DNA of 64,000 bases, taken from Batrachochytrium dendrobatidis JAM81 (Eukaryota > Chytridiomycota > Chytridiomycetes > Rhizophydiales). The translations under genes and the position numbers were made by a program. The notes under the pieces are model-generated. The model ran no database searches and was not told the origin of the DNA. It was given only the letters and a program-made list of their open reading frames with translations. The stretch covers positions 2,359,774 to 2,423,773 of the forward strand of contig NW_006281099.1 in assembly GCF_000203795.2 (NCBI RefSeq). Reading direction: 5' to 3'. Positions 36,621 to 48,299 of the stretch are shown in pieces. The first letter of the stretch is position 1; the number at the start of each line of letters is the position of its first letter.

Positions 36621-37554
36621 TGTATCAAGTCGGAACATTTAAAACATCTACCATAAACCATTACAACCAGTTTTACATATTGGATCTATAAAAATGTTGA
36701 ACAAGCTCAAACCAGCCATTGATTAAATCGAGTTGTTAAATGCTGAGTTGCATGACTGGTTGTGGATAGCTTATTATTGACTACGCCATTCAAATACCGA
36801 TGATCGAAAACACCAATATTTCAATACACGATTCGATTGGTAACAGTGTGGTTTGGGTATTTACTGTTGTCAACCGATTTCAAGTCTTGTTGATAAATGG
36901 TTGCACTTTTGACAATCAGTATATCCGCAATCAGTTGAAATTGGTTTTGATACTGTATGCCAAAAACCTATTTAGTGTTGGTGTGATTCAGGTTTTGAAA
37001 TACTTGTATATTTAGACATGCCAACAACACATCAATGCAACAATACACTGATTGACAATATATACGCTGAATAATCCAGATATACTTGATACTGTATTAG
37101 AACCAATCAAGTTCAACTTTGATTTGAATGTCATGCACAATAGTAAAACTAAACGTGTGATATCAACGATCCACCTAGTGTATGTTGTATATCGACATCA
37201 TGATGCATACCACGATCACCACATGATGGTGCACAAACATGTTTGACATGTGTCATGTAAACACTCGATATGCCGTGTATTGGCATCTTTTATCATAAAC
37301 CAACAGCAAGTATATTTGACTGTAGCGATTTTTACTAGCATATTACATCAATCGACTATGCTGATCGACTGTCATACACACATAGTATACCATAGCATGC
37401 AATATCACAGTATTAGTGGAATGTATGATACTGTTGATGACAGATCCCAACAGAATCTGAATGGTTAGATTCGATATTCAAAGTAATGTATTGCTGTATG
37501 TATGTATTGGTCAAATTGTAATACAAGTAATAGCAATGCATTAGTATGCATTAG
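36621..37554. other. Gene-free AT-rich spacer before R2
   Basis: Only short frames (36800-37015, 37052-37246, 37250-37468, all +) without recognised motifs. At 37540-37565, just before R2, a TAGTATGCAT decamer is repeated about three times; R1 has only one full copy of this unit, so the array may mark a recombination edge. Confidence 0.4.
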
Positions 37555-38482
37555 TATGCATTAATATGCCAGTCAACAGTCATATTCAAAATCAAGTCAA
37601 TAATATGTAATGAATGTCAAATCACATGCAAAGTTTAATTATGGATTCAAGTCGTGAAATTTCCATTTTGATAAATTGATTCATTTTTCCCAAATAAAAT
37701 CCTAATGAACAACTCAACTCATCACATATTAAAACTACTACACTCCCACATACTCAAACGATCATTTACCACTACCACCACTACCAACAGTCATGCAGCA
37801 ACATCCAAACCCCTGCATGACAAGGTTCAAGATCATATCAGCAAAAACTACTTGCTGTATGGTGCAATGTTTGGAGTAGCTACTATTCTTGGTAGTTTCC
37901 TCTGTAGTCAGATCAAAGAGACAGAAGTCAAACTCAAGTCCGATGTCAGTGAAATCAAGACTATGCTGACTCCGTTCATCGTCAAAGTCAAGATGAACAA
38001 GGAGAGACTTGATGACATCAAAAAGGACTTGCACAGGAGATGACGACTGATTGCTGATTGTAAATACACTAGCATTATTATAATATATTTAAAATAAAAA
38101 CATGAATGTATCAATGACTGTAATCATGTCAACGAGACCAAAATCACTCATAATTGTCATGACCAGAGTGTTGGATGATCTGTGAGTATTATTAGATGAT
38201 TGTGTAGTTTAACTTGTAGAGTTGATTGTCTCATTTGTCTTACAGTCATGACTCACACTCATCATGACTCAGTCGTGCGTTCCGATTGAATATTCAACAT
38301 CCGATCGTGCGAATTGAATAAATTCAATCAACACATTGCATGACTTGATATCAACACTGCAATACAATGAATTATCGATACCAAATTGTGTTACAAACAC
38401 TAAACATTGTTGCTTGAATGTGTTGTATTCAATCCATAACAAACTACTAATCGTGTATTTTGAACCATTCATCCATATACAA
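37555..38482 (+). repeat. Direct repeat R2 (~0.93 kb)
   Basis: Second copy of R1, same orientation, about 12.66 kb downstream. Identity ends at about 38482 (CATCCATATACAA), where R1 continues into different sequence. Differences seen by eye are a handful of substitutions plus a 9-bp insertion in the coding frame. High identity over both coding and non-coding parts points to a recent duplication or conversion. Confidence 0.9.
37705..38043 (+). CDS. Small single-pass membrane protein, copy in R2 (112 residues)
   Basis: Same product as the frame at 25052, with three extra Thr in the FTTT tract (in-frame insertion of ACCACTACC-type triplets) and C-terminal HRR in place of NKR. The membrane span NYLLYGAMFGVATILGSFLC and the charged C-terminal helix are unchanged. 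Two intact copies suggest that both can be expressed, but no independent evidence of function is visible. Confidence 0.6.
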   Translation: MNNSTHHILKLLHSHILKRSFTTTTTTNSHAATSKPLHDKVQDHISKNYLLYGAMFGVATILGSFLCSQIKETEVKLKSDVSEIKTMLTPFIVKVKMNKERLDDIKKDLHRR

Positions 38483-38783
38483 CTCAACAAAATAAGTATA
38501 ACAAAGGGTATTCCTATTAACTAATATTTGCTATTTGAAAAACAAAAGATCATTTTGTCAAATAATCTAGACGGTAACAGAAATCAAAAGAGCAGCAAAA
38601 GTATGACCGGTTTCCAAAACATCAAGTAGCTGAACTCGATGATGGAAAATGCATCAAAAGATCAATTAGATAGCAGGGGGTCAGTCTAAAAGATGAAATG
38701 AGATTGTTAATATCAAAAGTGTAATGAAGAGTTGGTATGGAAATAACAAATTTCATGCAAAGAACCCATATAATGAAATGAAT
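38483..38783. other. Short spacer between R2 and the RA-PH gene
   Basis: Unique AT-rich sequence from the right edge of R2 to the stop of the minus-strand RA-PH gene. It probably contains that gene's 3' untranslated region. Nothing else seen. Confidence 0.5.
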
Positions 38784-41700
38784 CTACAGTCCAGAAAGAT
38801 CCACAAGTGGTTTAATTTTGCCCTTGCGTGATGAGCCAGAAGAACGTGAACGGCTTGTATTGCTGGTGCGAGATGGACTATCTGATTCTCTGTTAGTATA
38901 CTCTGAATATAAACCTTCTGCTCGGTCTCGCGTAGGCTGGCTTGCATTAAATGACCCTACTAATGCAGAAGGCGGTGGTGAAAAAGTTCGAAGTCCAAGA
39001 TGGCCCGTGCGACTTGCTTCGCGTGCTTCGTGTTCTCGACGCTCCATTCTGCGTCGCTCTTTTTCTCGACGATAGGCCTCTTCAGCATTTACAGAAGTAA
39101 AGCTTTGTGACTGGGGACTATCGGAAGAATACACTGTTTGATTGCCTCCAGTGCTGCTTGTCGTTGCTGCCTCTCTTGCGCGCCGAGCAGCATCGGATGA
39201 GCTGAATTGAGAGCCACTAAATGAAGTGGTAGAGAGTGGAGAGTCATTGGTTCTAACAGGAGACGCATCTGACTGTGGATTCCCGATAATAGGAAGCTGA
39301 GCAGCAAATCCATTTGAAAAAGGGGTTCTTTGAAAATCACCATGTGCATTTGAAAGAGTGCGCAGCCCTGAATGATTGGGTGACTGAGATTTGGTAGAAG
39401 TTCCATTAGTTGATGTCTGCATTGCTGCTGTTCGCCGCCGCAGTGCTTTAGATGGTATCTCGCCTTCATAGTCTTCAAACATCTCTGGACAATCCATGAA
39501 AAGATGTTCATTTCTGGCAAGTCGTAGTGCTAGCACCCAGTCATACAGTCTCTCACGCTTCTCTACTGATATAAATTTACAGTAGTCGTGTTTGTTTTTG
39601 TATAACGAGACACTACCGGTCGACCGCAATGCAAAGCAAAACTTGGTAGGCGTCTTTTTTTTGTGCTGGGACAGTGTGTATACATCAAACTGTGACAGAT
39701 TGCACAAAACTGTTTCTGTAGACTGTATCATCCAAACATGGCGTCCATTTAAAACAAGAAAGGGGTGAGCTAATGTAAAACACAATAGTGCAAGCAGAGC
39801 AACTCCAAAACGACAATCTCTTACATCAGCCTCTTGAAAATAATAAATGATAGAATCTCTAAGCACGCAAAACCGTTTATGCCATTTTCCAGGCTTCATT
39901 TCCAAGTATAAATATCCTTGAATTCTAGGGAATCTACCGGTAAGCGACTAAACTCCAAGAAAATGGATTTGTTTAGCAATTGATCGACAAAACATATCAT
40001 CATCTGCATGATAAACTACCTTGCACGAAAGAGTAACACGGTAACCATATTTTTTCATGACAATGGCATTGAGAGAATTGGTTGTATCCCAGGCAGAAAT
40101 AACATCCGTTACGATTTCCCAATCACGAACCGGTCTCTCTAAAAAGCAAATTTAAAATAAGTATATGAAACAACGTCGCCATGAGTTGGTATTAAATCCT
40201 GCAAGCTATAAAAACAAACTAATCAAAAGCTGTGCTTACCAATACCCATATCGTTACATAGTTCGAATAAAGCCCAATCAGGAGATGCATCTAGATGAAA
40301 ACTGTCAATAACATTTCGCACTACCTGATCAGCCGACATTAACGAGGTAAGGACAAGTGTTTTAAACGATCGTGCATCTTCAATGTATATACGAGTAGTA
40401 ATCTAAAAATATAGTATCTTGGTTAGTAAACGGTAATGTCATACAAGACAACTTCCTATCAACTGCACTCAAATACTACACATGTATTTAAAGTAGCAAG
40501 TCCTTACTTTCTTAACATTGGCTTCGTTTAGCTTCGATATGATCAAACTAATTTTGTCTTGTCTCAATTCCTGGGCATCTTTATATTGAGCAACGTATTC
40601 GTTAAGCACAACTTGAGCAAGACGAGACTCGGCTGATGCACTTGCATGGCGAGAAGCTTCAGTGTTATGGCCATCTTCATCATCCGATCCTTCAGGAAGA
40701 ACAAATCCAGGAATAACAGGAGTAGGGGACAGGGCAAGAGATCGATTAGTCAATCGCTGTATAGGCTGAATAGAGAGATCGTCGGGATGTGAGTGCTTAA
40801 ACGATCGGTTGCGGCGAATGATTTTATTAAGCACATTGAGTAACCCATCCATGTCCTCGTAATCTTCTACAGTGGCATTCTGAAAAGCAGATTTTGAAAC
40901 CTGTGAAACTTCAGAGGATTGAGCATAAGAAGCATCATCAAGTGTTTTTTGTAAAACATCCTCGTCTGATGGAAGTTCAATATCTTCATCCTTGTTTTTT
41001 GGTTTGGACTTGATTCTTGATGGAGGCTTGGGCTGTGCTGCATCAGACACTTTGTACTCGGAATCATATCCAGCTTTTTCTGAAGCAGAATTTTGGGCTG
41101 AAAAACCTATGTCACTATTGGTCCGAGAATTATCCGATTCAGTGTTGGTGTTGACGTGTTCGTCTGATTCAGATCCGTCTTCAGAGCTACTATACTCGTC
41201 TTCAGAGGAGTATATATTATATCGATCATAGTCTTCACCATATAGTTCGCGGTAATCATCTGAATCGTAGTTATCTTCTGCATCCAGGTCAGGAGCAAGT
41301 GGTAAAATATCGGGTTCGACCTCTGATGTGCGTGGTTTCAAAATAGACGACTTTCGACCAATCGATTGCCCAAAATTAGGGTACGATGAAGAGAAGGAAG
41401 ATACGTTACTTTTTCCAGAAGTCGCAATCGAGTTGCTACGGAGCATGGCAATTGGCTCAGCTGATGCAGACATATCAAACTGCGAGATTGAAATGGGTGG
41501 ATCGTCCTCATCAAAACTAATGGCTCGCACCATAGTAGGTGTAAGTGAATCCAAAGACAGAGGCGTTTGTCTGGTATTGTTTATCGTCTGAGAATCTTGA
41601 GTAGGCGAAAAAACAGGACTATCAGACATAGAAAATGAAGCAGCAGCAACCTCATGATAGGGAATATGAATATGGGAGCTGCTTGCAGCTACACGAGAGG

Positions 41701-42646
41701 CAAACTCAGTTGGAGATGCTTCATCTACAAATAATACTGACTTGGTGGTATCGATCGTTTGGATGTGAGCAGGGACAGCACTGCAATGATCCACGACATG
41801 TGAAGCTGGTGACACAACCAGATCACGTACAGTACCAGTATGAGCACATCCAATTGTGATACTATCCTTGCTCATTAACTTCATAGATACAAGGGACTCT
41901 GTTGCGACTAAATCCTGCAGCATTGAATCAAAGTCAATATCTGGTTGCACCGAAGGTGGAGACTGGTACCCGCAAAAATCAAGCAGTATAGTGTGGTTAA
42001 AGCATGGAGCCAGTAACAGCAAAAATTCAGTCATTGTTTTCATAGGACGTATGAAATCCAAACATACAAGTTCGATGAGTAAAAACCATCCAATCCCAGA
42101 TTAACGTGAGTGCAATGCATTGATAGAATCGGTTATTGATGTACCAAGTCCAATTGATGAATTCATATGGTAATGTCCATCCAGGTAGTGTTTGATTCAC
42201 ATGGCGTATAATGGGCAAACAGTCAGCAACAAGACAGAGCATCCAGTCAATGGCAGCCCAATAGTGGAAAACAACGCAATGCAATTGACAGAAAATAAGC
42301 CATTTGTATTGGATGTAACAAGACAATAGGAGTCATTACAGCGACAGCAAGTTGCAATAGAATATTGTAGTAATCCACCCGTAGCGCAGTAGCCACAGTT
42401 GCAATTTCATTGGAGTAAGCGATGGAGCGGAGATAACAAGAGTATGACCACAAGTAGATATGCAAATGCATTAAACGAACAAATAGTGTTTATGAGATCA
42501 AACCAACATCAGTTGTCAAAATAGAGTGCATAGAAAGAGTAAGGAGTGGTTAGCCGCCATTTTTCAAAATAGTCACTCAAGAATGACAAATATACCTGCT
42601 GGCATGAAGAGGTGGAGAGCCTAGCGGAATCTGAAGCAGTGCTCAT
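38784..42646 (-). CDS. RA-PH domain protein of the RIAM/lamellipodin (MRL) type
   Basis: Exon 1 (42646-42596, MSTASDSARLSTSSCQQ) joins in phase, across a long 633-nt intron, to exon 2 (41962-40508, beginning SPPSVQPDIDFDSMLQDLVA). Exon 2 is Ser/Asp-rich and disordered and ends with a helix (DKISLIISKLNEANVKK), like the coiled coil just before RA in MRL proteins. Exons 3 (40402-40240) and 4 (40139 to about 40031) form the RA domain: TTRIYIEDARSFKTLVLTSL, then DWALFELCNDMGIERPVRDW. The PH domain follows: GYLYLEMKPGKWHKRFCVLR, TKFCFALRSTGSVSLY and ERLYDWVLALRLARNEH. The tail is Ser/Arg-rich. In animals these proteins link Ras/Rap GTPases to actin regulators such as Ena/VASP. An actin role in a chytrid is inference. 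The start could instead be an ATG at 42043. Confidence 0.75.
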
Positions 42647-42727
42647 ATGAGCTAGTAACCGTTGTAATAGTAGTAGTAGCTATAGTAGTAATGCAATCGT
42701 AGTATAATTCCACTAAATACTCATTCA

Positions 42728-43061
42728 ATGGCAACATCAAACAATTCAAATTTTAATTGTTTCATGGCGACAACGGGTTCACTAACCACTTGCAAGCCAA
42801 CAGCCATCAACGCTGCTATATCTTATTGCGACATCCATCTGTATAATCTACAAGACTTGAAGTACAAGAATGGGCTGGACAATGGTTTACATTTTCTGGC
42901 AAAATAAATCTTAAGGCTGCCAGTTACGATCCAACTAATGGTCAAGGATTCGAAATACTGTATATTAGCCTGTCTGTCTTTGAAAATGACGGCTGCAATG
43001 CACTCAATGCCAGTCTACTAATTTTCCGAGTAGATGGTTTATACGCTACCACCAAATACTG
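42728..43061 (+). pseudogene. Possible decayed or misassembled short gene
   Basis: ATG 42728 opens a 59-codon frame (MATSNNSNFNCFMATTGSLT...) ending at 42907. In another frame, from about 42849 to 43061, an overlapping protein-like stretch reads EWAGQWFTFSGKINLKAASY, then FEILYISLSVFENDGCNALN, and ends at TGA. A single frame change near 42845 would join them. No intron of workable size fits. It might be a pseudogene, a sequencing error, or the last exon of an unseen gene. No family recognised. Confidence 0.25.
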
Positions 43062-43139
43062 ATTTCAAAAATTATTCGGGAGATTTGGGCTGGAAAAATA
43101 TTTATTTTAATCCACGAGACCATCTTGCAAGTCATATTC

Positions 43140-45205
43140 TTAATCGAAACGACAGGCGTGCCCCAGCTCCCTTAGATGCTGCTTCACGCTTTGAATAGGA
43201 ACTTCCTGGCGATGAAAGATTCCAGCTGCAAGTCCAGCGTCAGCACTTGTGGCATCAAACATACTGGAGAAATGCTCTACTCTACCAGCACCGCTAGATG
43301 CCACAACAGGAATCTTGATCGCTTTCTTCACATCCCGAATAAGACTGTGTTCAAATCCGGAGTTGGTGCCATCGCGATCCATACAGTTAAGCAAGATCTC
43401 GCCTGCTCCCAATGCTTCGCAAGCTACTACAAGCTCTTGCACATCTAGGTCTCGACCCTCACGTCCTCCCTTTACCGTACATTGGTACCAGCAATACACC
43501 TCGCCATTGGGTCCAGGAATATCACATTCAACAGTATGATGTTGTGTTGCTTTTGGAGACGAAACGTATACTCGGCGTGGATCAACAGAAACCACTACAG
43601 CTTGTGATCCATAAGCATACGCAATCTGTTCAATTGCTGTGTCGCCTTGCTTCTTACCATCGCGCTTCCAATACTGTTCAGCAGCATACACGGCATCACT
43701 GCCAATCGACACTTTGTCCGCTCCTGATCGGAAATACAAACTAACAACATCGAGTGCAGAAATCGTCACTCCTGAAGGCTCTGTAAAATCACGGATTCCT
43801 CCTCCAACTGTAAGGGGTACAAATACTGATTTTGAGGTTTCTTGGAGAACCTGTAGCATAGGCAAGTCTTTTAAAGGACAGTCCCGGAAGGATGTAATGT
43901 TGAGAAATGTAATTTCATCTGCTCCTTCCTGATAGTAGCGCTGAGCAAGCTCAACAGGTTTACCAAGGTTGCGCACATGACCACCATCTTTGGCAGATTC
44001 TCGTACATCATACTGATCACCCTTGGTCACTACCAAATCGCCATTATCATTGGCTCGCACATCTAGACACGCAATAATACGACGGCTGAGTTGACTTTGA
44101 GGCATACAGTATGCACGTTTAGAATGCGGCAAACCATCAAGAGGAATAGGCTTTGGCAATGACGCATCTGCAGGCTTTGAATCAAGAAATGCTTTAATAA
44201 CTGCAAGTCCTAAATGGCCACTCTTTTCTGGATGAAATTGTGTTCCAAAAATATTTCCCTTTTGAATTATGGAAACAAAGGTTTCATTGCCATATGTGGT
44301 TAAAGAATATGCCCAGTCCCTAAGGTCTGGTGATGCATCGATTTCAGCCTGGCTTCCTTTGACTGCAAATGAGTGTACAAAGTAGTACCGATTGTCTGCA
44401 CCGCCATGGTGGATGCGAGTGTCTTGCGCTCCACTACTAGAAGTATCCACCTATACCAATGTTGAAATGGTCACTACAACAATCCTACTAGAGCAGTATT
44501 AAGCTCATTTTAAAAAATAAATCCAATCATGTCAACCAACCTGAAGAGTAGTAGTGTTCCAGCCCATATGAGGTACTGTTTTGGTAGTCGCGTCGAACTT
44601 GGACACAGTAGCACTGATGATGCCCAGACCTTGTATATCAGGGGATTCATCAGAAGCGAGGAACAAAGACTGCATACCAACGCAAATACCAAAAAATGGA
44701 TTATTGGCACGAATATATTTTTGCAATGATTCAATATAGCCTAATTCTTGAAGCTTGACCATGCATGATCCAAATGCACCAACTCCAGGGAATATGATTT
44801 TCTAGTTTTTAAAATCATTCAAAACACAAGTCAGCAAAGTTGAATAGCTATACGCTATCATCATGTCTTTTCATGATATATTAGTCAAAGATCACACATT
44901 CACAAAAAAGCATTGGCTTATTTTGGCTCAAGTGAATGAAATGGTTATTATTTAAGGGTATGAATTCGCATGTGGTCAAATATGATTTACCAATATAGGA
45001 TATTAGTATGTTCATTACAAGAATAGTGTATACAATAAATCACCTTGGCCTTGTCAAAGTCAGCGACAGACTCAATTCGTTTGATGGAGTATCCAATGTG
45101 ATTAACGGCATTGACTAGCGACCGCACATTTCCTGCACCATAATCCAGTAAATAAATGTCTGCATCAATCAAAGCTGCATGAGTCGAGCCCTGGCTAGTA
45201 ACCAT
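43140..45205 (-). CDS. HIS7: Imidazole glycerol phosphate synthase (bifunctional glutaminase/cyclase)
   Basis: Three exons join in phase: 45205-45044, 44801-44541 and 44450-43140, giving 577 residues (yeast His7 is 552). ATG 45205 was chosen because the preceding in-frame sequence has no ATG and the domain starts right after it ([20 protein letters not shown]). The first ~210 residues are the class I glutaminase: nucleophile Cys in [12 protein letters not shown] and catalytic His-Glu in [14 protein letters not shown]. The rest is the HisF (beta-alpha)8 barrel: [20 protein letters not shown], then [24 protein letters not shown] and [13 protein letters not shown]. It makes imidazole glycerol phosphate and AICAR from PRFAR and glutamine in histidine synthesis. 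The fusion is the normal fungal arrangement. Confidence 0.95.
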
Positions 45206-45671
45206 TGTAACGCTGATATCGCTATTTTTTGAAGAAAAACTTTTGGGTAAAAATACGAATTGCTTGTTCAAGAATGTCCATTACAATAAAGCATTAATGA
45301 CAGCTAGAATCAAAATGCAGGCTGATCTAGTACACAAAAACTACTAGCACTCTCTCATTCATTGCATTTGCACCTTTTTTCCTATTCATTTATTGTCAAA
45401 CGATGTATTGTATCCATTGGTACTACTCATTTGATACAGTTTTGGTGTTTAAACCATCGCAGCAAACATTCGTACATTATAAATACTCGACACTAAATAT
45501 AGTTTTTGTTCAAGAATATTTATCGAGCCAGGTTCCAAATTCAATCAAATGATGTACAGTTTCACTTTCCGCTGTACTCATGTATAATAAACAATCGACT
45601 TCATGAAATAATTCTCAATTTACTGAACATTGTTTTTTGGACTTTTAAAGTTTGCTGATCTTTCTGTTGAT
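45206..45671. other. Intergenic, no gene seen
   Basis: AT-rich 5' region of HIS7 running up to the inverted MITE copy 6. A few pyrimidine tracts but no identifiable regulatory site. No open frame of interest. Confidence 0.5.
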
Positions 45672-46027
45672 GATTGACATGTAGAGTTGCATTTCTGAAA
45701 TGTGCAATCATTGTTCTCTTGAACTAGAACGCGAATGTATCCGATATTAGGATATAACAAAATGGAGTTTGTACAGAGTTTGATAGTCAAACTCAATATA
45801 TGGATTGTAATGGATAATTTTGATGATCGTACAATGTATGGATATTCCAAAAGTGGGGAAAGTGATAGTTTGATTGTGTGGGTATCATATGATGATGATT
45901 GTGTTTGAAAACATTCAAAATATCGATTTGTGGTAGGAAAGTACACACATATCCAACCATTGATGATTTCAGAAGCAATCACAAGATAAATTATAGAAAA
46001 ATACTCCATTTTACGTGAATGTGACTT
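45672..46027 (-). mobile_element. MITE-like element, copy 6, reverse orientation
   Basis: Its terminus, read from 46027 leftwards, is AAGTCACATTCACGTAAAAT. From there to about 45672 it matches copy 7 (46534 to about 46893) as an inverted repeat with few differences. The other terminus is lost: similarity stops near 45672. The surviving end lies 43 bp before the start codon of the DHHC gene. Chance 61-codon frames in the two copies encode nearly the same meaningless peptide, which shows how similar they are. Confidence 0.8.
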
Positions 46028-46069
46028 TAAATTCACTCGTGTAAACAATCCAATTCAACCATCACTACA

Positions 46070-47913
46070 ATGGCAGTCAGAGAAAGTCCTGCTTTTCTTT
46101 GGGCAATCATATTTGCAGGTATCACAATCCAGCACACTACTGTTAAGGTGCCTTGCATTCTTGGAAATGAGTCAAGACTATCAAAACGATCTTGGCTGGA
46201 TAGCATGCTCCATTTTAACCACCATATGCCCTGCTTCATAGCATGCATTGAAGCAATATCATGTTTAGATGATAATGGAAATACTGACTATTTCTCCTAC
46301 GCTGTCTTTCAGTCACATATCTGCCTAGTTCAACATATATTTACGTTTTAGACCCATGGCTGCGACCTTATTCTATTTCAAGCTACATTATCTTACTAGT
46401 GTGGATATTCAATTTGGTGATGGTACCAATCAACTATTGGCTTTCATGGAGAACTAAAGCAGGAGAAGTAGAACATGGCTGGAACACTTTTGAAACTAAC
46501 GAGGATCTCATGTGAGTGGTTCTGCTTGTATTAAAGTCGCATTCACGTAAAATGGAGTATTTTTCTATAATTTATCTTGTGATTGCTTCTGAAATCATCA
46601 ATAGTTGGATATGTGTGTACTTTCCTACCACAAATCAGTATTTTGAATGTTTTCAAACATAATCATCATCATATGATACCCACACAATCAAACTATCACT
46701 TTCCCCACTTTTGGAATATCCATACATTGTACAATCATCAAAATTATCCATTACAATCCATATATTGAGTTTGACTATCAAGCTCGGTACAAACTCCATT
46801 TTGTTATATCCTAATATCGGATACATTCGCGTTCTAGTTCAAGAGAACAATGATTGCACATTTCAGAAATGCAACAGTTGTTTACATGTCAATCATCAAT
46901 GTCATAGTGGTTGGTTTGAATGAAAAAAGAGCTGGAGATTGAGCAAGTCCCAAAGATTTCATATGTACTGAAACTGCGATATGAATATCCGGTCAATTTC
47001 TGTTTAGTGTTTTATTTTACGTGAACAGGGTTGTAAATCCAAAGTCGTAGTAATGCGCTATACAATTGAACTTTAAATGTTGGTAATTAACTCGAGAATT
47101 TATATTGTATTTGCTATAGGAAGATGCTGGATAGCACTGAAGAAGATATACATAATACCGAATGTCGGTATGTCGCTTTGCCATTGATATTAAGAGTAAA
47201 TTTAGATTCTTGTGTGCTGAAATAGTGCATCTACTTTACACTGACTAGTTGTCAAACCTATATAATTATAAATTATGCATAACCTACTTATTGATAGACT
47301 ATGTCGGCATGAACGACCTGCTCGGGCACATCATTGTCGCAAATGCAAGGCCTGCATCTTGCGAATGGATCATCACTGTCCGTGGATTTACAACTGCGTA
47401 GGATTTCGTAATCAAGGCCACTTTGCAAGATTACTGATTTACACTGCACTGTTGTGTACGTTGACAATTATTATGGTTTTTTTGCGTCTATACGCCTTGA
47501 TTTTGGCGATTGAAACTCCCGAGAATTTTAACATCACGCAAGGCGAAGTAAGTTAATGTGTATCAACTTTTTATACACGGCTCAATCTGGAGTTTGTAAT
47601 CAATGGCATTGACTCTATACTTTGTGACCAATTACAGGTTATTATCACCGGCATTAATCTCACAATTCTTGTTCCTTTAACAAGTATTATCGACATGTTG
47701 GCATTTAATCAGATACAGTTGATTGTGAAAAACATTACCACAATTGAAGATTTGGATTTGCAAGACAGTGTCATGATGGGAATTCCTACGGTCAATATAT
47801 ATGACATGGGTTGGTTGGAAAATACCAAGGCTATATTGGGATCTAGATGGTGGCTGTGGTGGATGCCTCAGGATATGGAAGGAACTGGTGTGGTATTCAA
47901 CACTCGGGTTTAG
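46070..47913 (+). CDS. DHHC palmitoyltransferase (PFA4-like)
   Basis: ATG 46070 gives [16 protein letters not shown], a likely first membrane segment; the exon join just after it is uncertain. The exon from 46352 ([20 protein letters not shown]) supplies another span and ends at 46511. After a 608-nt intron come 47120 to ~47168 ([16 protein letters not shown]) and the core exon with [20 protein letters not shown] and the catalytic DHHCPW, followed by two spans ([38 protein letters not shown]). The C-terminus, with [20 protein letters not shown], is typical of fungal Pfa4. These enzymes S-acylate membrane proteins in the ER; yeast Pfa4 modifies chitin synthase Chs3. The long intron contains MITE copy 7, and an inverted copy sits right before the gene. 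Confidence 0.8.
46534..47033 (+). mobile_element. MITE-like element, copy 7, inside an intron
   Basis: Left end AAGTCGCATTCACGTAAAAT and right end ATTTTACGTGAACAGGGTTG, with TA on both sides (46532-46533, 47034-47035). 500 bp long. It lies wholly within the intron between 46511 and 47120 of the DHHC gene, whose donor (GTGAGT) and acceptor (TTGCTATAG) are outside the element, so splicing should remove it. Its first ~360 bp are an inverted copy of copy 6. Confidence 0.85.
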
Positions 47914-48299
47914 AAATAGATATATTAGCACTAATGAGTCTGTTTTTATTAAATCTTCACTAGTTGATATAAATGTTCTACCAATTGAGAATTATATTTT
48001 TAAAGGCAGCCCAAGTTGCTATTTTGGTAGAAAATTGATTTTCTGGTCGTGCGATTGAGTGTAATTGTACTGCGCCAAGACACCAGAAAATCATTTTACG
48101 CAAGATTAACTAATAGACAGCAATAAATAGTAGGATACATTACCTGATGGTAGAAAGGAATAGCCAATACAATAATGACAAACAACTTGGACATGTTGAA
48201 CTAAGCCAAAGATAAATCACATCTAGTTTCTGGAATTCACTTTGCAAAATTTAACCCATTCATTTCATTTTAATCGAGAAACCACTATGCTAAAGATTC
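47914..48299. other. Intergenic, no gene seen
   Basis: About 390 bp of AT-rich DNA after the DHHC stop. Contains one short inverted match (GAAAATTGATTTTC, then CAGAAAATCATTTT) near 48030-48100 that might form a 3' hairpin. No coding sequence. Confidence 0.35.

Noticed and set aside
42027..42471. Two overlapping hydrophobic frames on the minus strand
   Set aside because: They lie in the 633-nt first intron of the RA-PH gene, overlap in different frames and match no family. A nested gene cannot be excluded, but nothing supports it.
45793..46768. Two nearly identical 61-codon frames (45793-45978 on -, 46583-46768 on +)
   Set aside because: They lie inside MITE copies 6 and 7 and are similar only because the elements are; no other copy keeps the frame.
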